Shown piece by piece: positions 58,690 to 64,000 of a DNA stretch of 64,000 bases. The DNA is from Gammaproteobacteria bacterium (lineage in GTDB: Bacteria; Pseudomonadota; Gammaproteobacteria; Eutrophobiales; Eutrophobiaceae). The stretch's first letter is position 1. Each line of letters starts with the position of its first letter. The stretch spans positions 64,699-128,698 of the forward strand of contig JAURNY010000019.1 of the NCBI GenBank assembly GCA_030829955.1, given 5' to 3'. The notes under the pieces are model-generated. The model saw only the letters and a program-made list of their open reading frames with translations, made no database searches and was not told the DNA's origin. A program made the position numbers and the translations under genes.

Positions 58690-60780
58690 ATGTCTAAAGA
58701 CGATCAACTTGAGGAAATTGATCTAAAGTTACCTGAACTTTATATTAATCGAGAACTAAGTCTGCTCGAATTTAATCGACGTGTATTTGAACAGGCTAAA
58801 GACGATCGTAACCCACTATTAGAACGTTTACGCTTCCTGTGTATTGCCAGTACCAATCTAGATGAGTTCTTTGAGATCCGTGTTGCCGGGTTAGCACAAC
58901 AGGTAAAATATGGCTCGGTGCAAACCGGTGAAGATAATCTGTCGCCAGTAGAAGTTTTAAAGAAGATTAGTGATATTGCGCATGAGTTTGTCATTGAGCA
59001 ATACGACATACTTAATGATGTATTAATTCCTGAGCTCGCTAAAGAAAAGATTCGTATATTAAGGCGTCAACAATGGAGTCCAAAATTAGCTAGATGGGTA
59101 AAGCGTTATTTCAATCGTGAATTACTACCAGTATTAAGTCCTATTGGTCTCGATCCTGCACACCCATTTCCGAGAGTATTAAATAAAAACCTTTATTTTA
59201 TTGTTGAGCTGGAAGGTAAGGATGCGTTTGGTAGAGATAGTGGCTTTGCTATTGTACAGGCGCCGCGTTCTTTGCCTCGTGTAATCGAGATCCCGCCTGA
59301 ATACTCCAAAGGCACGCATGACTTTATTTTACTTTCATCCATATTGCATTCAAATGTCGGTGAATTATTTCCTGGGATGCAAGTAAAAGGTTGTTATCAA
59401 TTCCGTGTAACCAGAAACAGCGATCTTTTTGTAGATGACGAAGAAGTCGATGATCTCTTAAGAGCTTTAGAGGGCGAGTTGCCTTCCAGACGTTTCAATG
59501 ATGCGATTCGACTTGAGGTTGCAGATAATTGTCCTGATGAGATTGGCGCATTTCTACTTGATCAATTTAAATTAAGTGATGATGCTCTCTATAAAGTAAA
59601 TGGCCCGGTTAATCTTAATCGCTTAATGCAAATTATCGATTTGGTTGATCGACCAGACTTAATATATACAGGTTTTACACCTGATATGCCGCCAAGATTG
59701 ACCAAGTCAAAAAGCATCTATGATATTTTACACAATGGCGATATTTTATTGCACCACCCTTTTCAGTCCTTTGCTCCGGTAATAGATTTTCTCAAGCAGG
59801 CAGCTAACGATCCTAATGTATTATCAATAAAGCAAACGCTTTATCGAACGGGTGAAGAATCAGCAATAGTTCAGGCTTTGATGGATGCTGCAAAAGCAGG
59901 TAAGGAAGTCACTGTTGTTATCGAATTACGCGCGCGTTTTGATGAAGAAGCCAATATCGAACTCGCCAGTGATCTACAAGAAGCCGGTGCACATGTGGTT
60001 TATGGTGTTGTTGGTTATAAGACGCACTCAAAAATGATCATGGTAGTTAGGAGAGAAGGTCGTTCATTACGACGTTATGTTCATCTGGGTACCGGAAACT
60101 ATCATGCCCGTACAGCACGTTTGTATACTGATATTGGTTTGCTCACTGCAGATCAGGCGGTTGGTGAGGATGTAAATAAATTATTTCATCAAATGACCGG
60201 GTTGGGTCGCGCTACAAAACTGAAAAAATTATTGCAGTCGCCTTTTACACTTCATAAAACTGTTTTAAATAATATTAAAAACGAAATAGAAAAATCTCGA
60301 GCTGGAAAAGAGTCGCGCATTATTGCAAAGATGAATGCTCTGGTAGAACCGGAAATTATTCGGGCTTTATATGAAGCTTCTCAGGCCGGTGTAAAAATTG
60401 ATTTAATTATTCGAGGTGTGTGTTGTTTACGTCCGGGGATTAAAGGTGTTTCAGAAAATATTCAGGTGAGATCAATCATAGGACGGTTTTTGGAACATAC
60501 GCGGATTTATTATTTCCATAATGACGGAGACATATTGTTATATTGCTCCAGCGCTGACTGGATGCCACGTAATTTGTTTCATCGTGTCGAGGTATGTTTT
60601 CCAATAGAAGAAAAACGTCCGCGTGATCAGATTATCAAATATGGGTTGATGAACTATTTGTCAGATAATACACAGGCCTGGTTACTGCAGGCAGATGGTA
60701 CATATAAACAAACCAGACCGGGAAATAGTAAACCTAAATCTGCACAGCAGCTTTTATTACAACAATACTGTGGGAAATAG
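58690..60780 (+). CDS. ppk1: Polyphosphate kinase 1
   Basis: Makes polyphosphate from ATP. The 696-aa protein has the N-terminal YINRELSLLEFNRRVFEQAKD, AHPFPRVLNKNLYF, DILLHHPFQSFAPVIDFL, VIELRARFDEEANIEL, the phosphorylated-histidine segment YVHLGTGNYHARTARLYTD and RPGIKGVSENIQVRSIIGRFLEHTRIYYF. It closes the pst transcript, which ties phosphate uptake to storage, and converges with ppx with a 1-base gap. Confidence 0.97.
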   Translation: MSKDDQLEEIDLKLPELYINRELSLLEFNRRVFEQAKDDRNPLLERLRFLCIASTNLDEFFEIRVAGLAQQVKYGSVQTGEDNLSPVEVLKKISDIAHEFVIEQYDILNDVLIPELAKEKIRILRRQQWSPKLARWVKRYFNRELLPVLSPIGLDPAHPFPRVLNKNLYFIVELEGKDAFGRDSGFAIVQAPRSLPRVIEIPPEYSKGTHDFILLSSILHSNVGELFPGMQVKGCYQFRVTRNSDLFVDDEEVDDLLRALEGELPSRRFNDAIRLEVADNCPDEIGAFLLDQFKLSDDALYKVNGPVNLNRLMQIIDLVDRPDLIYTGFTPDMPPRLTKSKSIYDILHNGDILLHHPFQSFAPVIDFLKQAANDPNVLSIKQTLYRTGEESAIVQALMDAAKAGKEVTVVIELRARFDEEANIELASDLQEAGAHVVYGVVGYKTHSKMIMVVRREGRSLRRYVHLGTGNYHARTARLYTDIGLLTADQAVGEDVNKLFHQMTGLGRATKLKKLLQSPFTLHKTVLNNIKNEIEKSRAGKESRIIAKMNALVEPEIIRALYEASQAGVKIDLIIRGVCCLRPGIKGVSENIQVRSIIGRFLEHTRIYYFHNDGDILLYCSSADWMPRNLFHRVEVCFPIEEKRPRDQIIKYGLMNYLSDNTQAWLLQADGTYKQTRPGNSKPKSAQQLLLQQYCGK

Positions 60781-60781
60781 T

Positions 60782-62287
60782 TTACTCGCCATCTTTAAAA
60801 GCGAGTTTGTAGTCTATTGATGAGAGATATTTCGCTTCATTCATTAAATCAGCTTCAGTTAATGGGTTGTTTTGCAGCAATTTATTTTTAAAAATTAGTT
60901 TAATTTCATTTGTATTGAAGGAAATATCAATAGTTTCCTTATCTATCAACTCATGTCCACGGTTTAAGACGACTGAAAGACGCAGAATGATTGAAAGCCG
61001 GATCAATTTCTCTCTTAATTCTGTATCTGTAATTTCATCATAAACTTCAATCGGGTATTTGCGCCGATGTGAACGAACCAGAATACTTAATGCCTTTTGT
61101 TCCTGTTTTGAGAAACCGGGCAAGTCTGAATTGGATAATAAATATTCACCATGTTTGTGGTATTGACTATGAGAAACTGCCAGACCAATCTCATGCAACT
61201 TAGCTGCCCAGCGTAATAGTTTTAAATCTGTCTGGGTATCCAGTTGCCAGCTTGATTGTAATTTTTCAAAAAGATGATCGAGTGTTTTTTCATGCCGTTT
61301 TGCCTGTTCAATATTAACACTATAACGATTAGCAACCCTGTCGATTGTTTGTTCACGAATATCCTGTGAATGGCGTCTGCCTATTTGATCATAGAGTAGA
61401 CCTTCTCTTAAGGCGCCATCGGAGTAGATCATGCTATTAATGTTCAATGCTTCAAAGATTGCTGAAAGTATAACTACGCCACCGACAAAAACGGGTTGTC
61501 TGTTTGCCGACAGGTTGGGGAATTTAATTTTATCGATATGGCCGAACTCAATTAATGCTTTTTTTAACTGATCGAGTGCCGCCGGGGTAATGTCATCATG
61601 ACTCCAGCCCTGTTCTGTTGATACGCTTAAGATAGCCTTGATGGTACCTGATGTACCTATTGCTTGAACCCAGCCCTGATCTTCATACTCATCTTTAACA
61701 TTTTGTAATTCCTGCAAGGCAGTAATGCGAGCCTGTTTCATCGACTTTTCTGTTATTTTGCCGTTAGCAAAAAATTGTTTGGTTATACTGACGCATCCCA
61801 TAAACAGGCTTTCTGTTACATTGGTGCGAAATCCCTTACCAATAATTAATTCAGTACTGCCTCCCCCAATATCAACAACCAAACGATGATCTGTGTCATT
61901 AAATAATGTGTTAGCAACGCCCAGATAGATTAAGCGCGCTTCTTCTCGCCCAGATATGATCTCGATCTGATGTCCTAATGCTTTATTTGCACGATTTAAA
62001 AAATAACTGCCATTTCTGGCTTGTCGAAGCGTATTTGTACCAACTGCACGTATATTGTTTTTTGGAATAGATTTGATGCGTTGACCAAACTTTTCCAGAC
62101 AAAGCATGGCATTTTCTATCGATTCTTTTGAAAGTGTATTGTTGTCATCAAGACCGCCTGCCAGTCTGACCATATCTTTAAGTCGGTCAATAATAATTGC
62201 ACGCCCATCCACATAGTTAGCTACTACCATGTGAAAGCTGTTGGAACCCAGATCTATAGCAGCATAATGCTCAAGTTCTTCGGACAT
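60782..62287 (-). CDS. ppx: Exopolyphosphatase (Ppx/GppA family)
   Basis: Removes phosphate from polyphosphate ends, or hydrolyses pppGpp. The 501-aa protein has the ASKHA fold motifs AAIDLGSNSFHMVVAN and VVDIGGGSTELIIG, the QAIGTSGTIKAI stretch, and the C-terminal HD-like helical domain from about residue 305 with KLHEIGLAVSHSQYHKHGEYLL. Placement convergent with ppk1 favours Ppx; GppA cannot be ruled out by sequence alone. Confidence 0.92.
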   Translation of the reverse strand: MSEELEHYAAIDLGSNSFHMVVANYVDGRAIIIDRLKDMVRLAGGLDDNNTLSKESIENAMLCLEKFGQRIKSIPKNNIRAVGTNTLRQARNGSYFLNRANKALGHQIEIISGREEARLIYLGVANTLFNDTDHRLVVDIGGGSTELIIGKGFRTNVTESLFMGCVSITKQFFANGKITEKSMKQARITALQELQNVKDEYEDQGWVQAIGTSGTIKAILSVSTEQGWSHDDITPAALDQLKKALIEFGHIDKIKFPNLSANRQPVFVGGVVILSAIFEALNINSMIYSDGALREGLLYDQIGRRHSQDIREQTIDRVANRYSVNIEQAKRHEKTLDHLFEKLQSSWQLDTQTDLKLLRWAAKLHEIGLAVSHSQYHKHGEYLLSNSDLPGFSKQEQKALSILVRSHRRKYPIEVYDEITDTELREKLIRLSIILRLSVVLNRGHELIDKETIDISFNTNEIKLIFKNKLLQNNPLTEADLMNEAKYLSSIDYKLAFKDGE

Positions 62288-62385
62288 GTTAGCTGTGTAG
62301 GGTGTTGGAAGTCATAGTTAAGTTAATCAATATCAATAATAATAGAGTTGATTGAATGTATCACAACACTCTGGAAGAAATCATC

Positions 62386-62898
62386 ATGTCATTCAACTTG
62401 TACATTATGCGTCATGCCAAATCAGATTGGTCAACTGACGTAAGTGATTTTGATAGGCCCATAAATGAACGTGGCATAAAGAATGCCAAACGCATTGCTA
62501 TATGGATGCAGGAAAATAATATGTTACCGGAGTTGATTTTATGTTCTACGGCTGTTCGCGCAAAACAGACAGTTGAGCAGTTTGACAACATAATCACCGA
62601 TGAGACAAAGGAGCAAATCAATTTTGATCGACAGTTATATCTGGCAGATGCTGAAACAATATTGGATAAAATAAAACTCTTTCAACATGGAGTGAAGAGC
62701 TTGATGATCATTGCCCACAATCCCGGGCTTGATTATCTGGTGAACCAATTATCAAGAAACAGTTTACCGTATGATAAAAAAGGAAAGTTAATGACGACGG
62801 CGTCATTGGCAATATTCAGATATGCGAATACAAATTTTACGCCTGTTGTTGATCAGACAGATGATATGCAGATTATCCGACCGAAAGAACTGGACTAA
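62386..62898 (+). CDS. sixA: SixA-like phosphohistidine phosphatase
   Basis: Histidine phosphatase superfamily member of 170 aa. The catalytic RHG-type motif is YIMRHAKSDW, followed by ILCSTAVRAKQTVEQF and the second histidine in IIAHNPGLDYLV, the SixA arrangement. SixA removes phosphate from phosphohistidine in signalling proteins such as the nitrogen phosphotransferase system. I chose ATG at 62386, preceded by GGAAG, over the earlier frame start at 62356. It is divergent from ppx. Confidence 0.87.
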   Translation: MSFNLYIMRHAKSDWSTDVSDFDRPINERGIKNAKRIAIWMQENNMLPELILCSTAVRAKQTVEQFDNIITDETKEQINFDRQLYLADAETILDKIKLFQHGVKSLMIIAHNPGLDYLVNQLSRNSLPYDKKGKLMTTASLAIFRYANTNFTPVVDQTDDMQIIRPKELD

Positions 62899-62901
62899 TA
62901 C

Positions 62902-63723
62902 CTACTTTTCAGCAACAACATAGGCAATCCAGCCAGCATCTGCTTCGCCCTCTGTCTGCGCTATAAATTCACCGTTGCCCTCGCCATCTTCATCTGCCTG
63001 TTCCCAGTAAACGGTCGCCTTAAAGCCCGCTTCGGTTAGCATTTCGGTAATTTCGGGCAGGGTCCAGACACGCCATTCATAAGTAAAGGCATTCTTCAGC
63101 TTTGATCCATCCTTAAATTTAAAATGAATATGACACTTGGCAATGCCGGAGATAGGATCATATTTTTCCTGCTCCCAGATATAGGTAAAGTTTTTATTTT
63201 TGGTTTTTTCAGTTATTTCCTGAAAGGCCTCATATCCGCCGTAGGCATCAACATAAAATATCCCATCGTCAACCAACGAGTCATAAATGGATTTGAAATA
63301 ACTAATTGTCAGTTTTCTGTCTTTTAGTAACCAATAACTGAAATTCATAGCCAGAGCGATGTCCGTTGGTTCGGTTTTTACTGTTAAGACATTATCGTTG
63401 ATTGCATGAATGCGTCGTTGTTGGTCGGTAGTTAGTTTTAAAATTTTGTGTTGTTTACCCCACTCCAGCACTTCTTTGTCAAGATCGATACAATAGGCAA
63501 TATTATCGGAACGTCTTCTCACCCACTCACATGATGTATTCGTTGTGCCGCAAAAGTCTTCTCGCAATGTTTTAGCTTTTCTATTTCTCAGTTTGCTAAA
63601 GGTATCATCAACAAAGTCGATTTCCGATTCAACACATTGCACAGCTTTTTCATAGTAAACATGGCGATCTGCCTGTTCCGCCATAGTAAGTTTCTTTTTG
63701 TCTTTAGTGGTTGAAGTTATCAT
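62902..63723 (-). CDS. Class I SAM-dependent methyltransferase
   Basis: A 273-aa protein. It shows KAKTLREDFCGTTNTSCEWVRR around the SAM-binding start, YCIDLDKEVLEWGKQH as the ribose-binding acidic residue region, IALAMNFSYWLLKDRKLTISYFKSIY, and VDDGIFYVDAYGGYEAFQ. The fold is that of small-molecule or protein methyltransferases; the substrate cannot be told. It converges with sixA with a 3-base gap, and its upstream interval of 100 bases separates it from djlA. Confidence 0.85.
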   Translation of the reverse strand: MITSTTKDKKKLTMAEQADRHVYYEKAVQCVESEIDFVDDTFSKLRNRKAKTLREDFCGTTNTSCEWVRRRSDNIAYCIDLDKEVLEWGKQHKILKLTTDQQRRIHAINDNVLTVKTEPTDIALAMNFSYWLLKDRKLTISYFKSIYDSLVDDGIFYVDAYGGYEAFQEITEKTKNKNFTYIWEQEKYDPISGIAKCHIHFKFKDGSKLKNAFTYEWRVWTLPEITEMLTEAGFKATVYWEQADEDGEGNGEFIAQTEGEADAGWIAYVVAEK

Positions 63724-63823
63724 GATGTTTTAACTATTGATTTCTACTTATTGTGTCAACATTATAACTGAATGTATCAATCAGGTAATTTTTAATATTA
63801 AGTAAAGAGATAAATAATTTGCT

Positions 63824-64000
63824 ATGAGTTGGTGGGGAAAGATATTGGGTGGTGCCTTTGGCATGATGATTGGTGGACCAATCGGCGCATTATTAGGTGT
63901 TGCTTTAGGTCATAACCTTGATAAAGGCGTAAATGTTAATAATCACAGTGCTGGTTTTGGTCGACAAGAGAAGATTCAAACTATTTTTTATACTGCGACC
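63824..64000 (+). CDS. djlA: DjlA-like co-chaperone (partial, cut by window edge)
   Basis: The first 59 codons are visible. MSWWGKILGGAFGMMIGGPI begins a glycine-rich single membrane segment (about residues 5-30) followed by HNLDKGV and a segment reading QEKIQTIFYTAT, the start of the TerB-like domain in DjlA. A C-terminal J domain that would activate DnaK lies beyond the window. TerB-only proteins are the alternative. Confidence 0.78.
   Translation, partial: MSWWGKILGGAFGMMIGGPIGALLGVALGHNLDKGVNVNNHSAGFGRQEKIQTIFYTAT

Overview
This window is the replication-origin neighbourhood of an AT-rich gammaproteobacterial chromosome. Nothing in it looks like phage, plasmid, transposon or CRISPR. The assignment rests on gene content and order: gyrB-recF-dnaN-dnaA facing rpmH-rnpA-yidD-yidC-mnmE, bioBFHCD, hisAFIE-tatABC, leuS-lptE-holA-proA-nadD-rsfS-rlmH, and phoBR-pst-phoU-ppk/ppx. 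Order and genus cannot be fixed from sequence alone. A complete haem A / aa3-type oxidase set shows an aerobic organism, and LPS-core and outer-membrane genes show a Gram-negative envelope.

Layout, left to right. (1) 1-2218: an ABC-2 exporter (permease cut by the left edge, plus ATPase) and an exported MsrA/MsrB pair for repairing oxidised methionine outside the cytoplasm. (2) 2324-10912: a minus-strand cytochrome c oxidase cluster running DUF2244, coxB with a fused cytochrome c, coxA, a 43-residue small assembly gene, ctaG, coxC, then after a bidirectional terminator surf1, a Sco-like gene, ctaA and ctaB. A DUF2909 gene lies on the plus strand between coxC and surf1. (3) 11029-15438: biotin operon bioB-F-H-C-D. 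Divergent from it lies a wrecked comF (15505-15735). (4) 15732-21907: gyrB, recF with two parS sites inside it, dnaN, dnaA, with DnaA boxes on both sides of dnaA. (5) 22077-25776: rpmH-rnpA-yidD-yidC-mnmE on the plus strand. (6) 25791-32443: an LPS core / glycosylation cluster with three GT9 transferases, one GT4, an O-antigen-ligase-like protein, an ELM1-family protein and a DUF6165 protein. (7) 32453-37318: zinc-finger protein, ilvE, tatABC, hisEIFA. (8) 37456-41103: polA, DUF2782 protein, GGCT-like protein. (9) 41107-47926: rlmH, rsfS, nadD, proA, holA, lptE, leuS. (10) 48051-62287: a phosphate-scavenging and polyphosphate block with phosphate-selective porin, phoBR, pstS, pstCAB, phoU, ppk1 and ppx, with Pho-box-like sites before the porin, phoB, pstS and pstC. 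(11) 62386-64000: SixA-like phosphatase, a methyltransferase and the start of djlA.

How it works together: the phosphate block covers outer-membrane uptake, periplasmic capture, inner-membrane transport, signalling and storage as polyphosphate. The cox block covers subunits, copper insertion (CtaG, Sco-like), haem A synthesis (CtaB, CtaA) and assembly (SURF1, small protein). The origin block places DnaA boxes and parS sites within about 4 kb. I see no clear new defence or mobile system. The less ordinary signals are the two parS sites embedded in recF that both encode the same hexapeptide, the decayed comF, and the very large extracytoplasmic insertions in both PstC and PstA. No gene-free stretch exceeds 300 bases.
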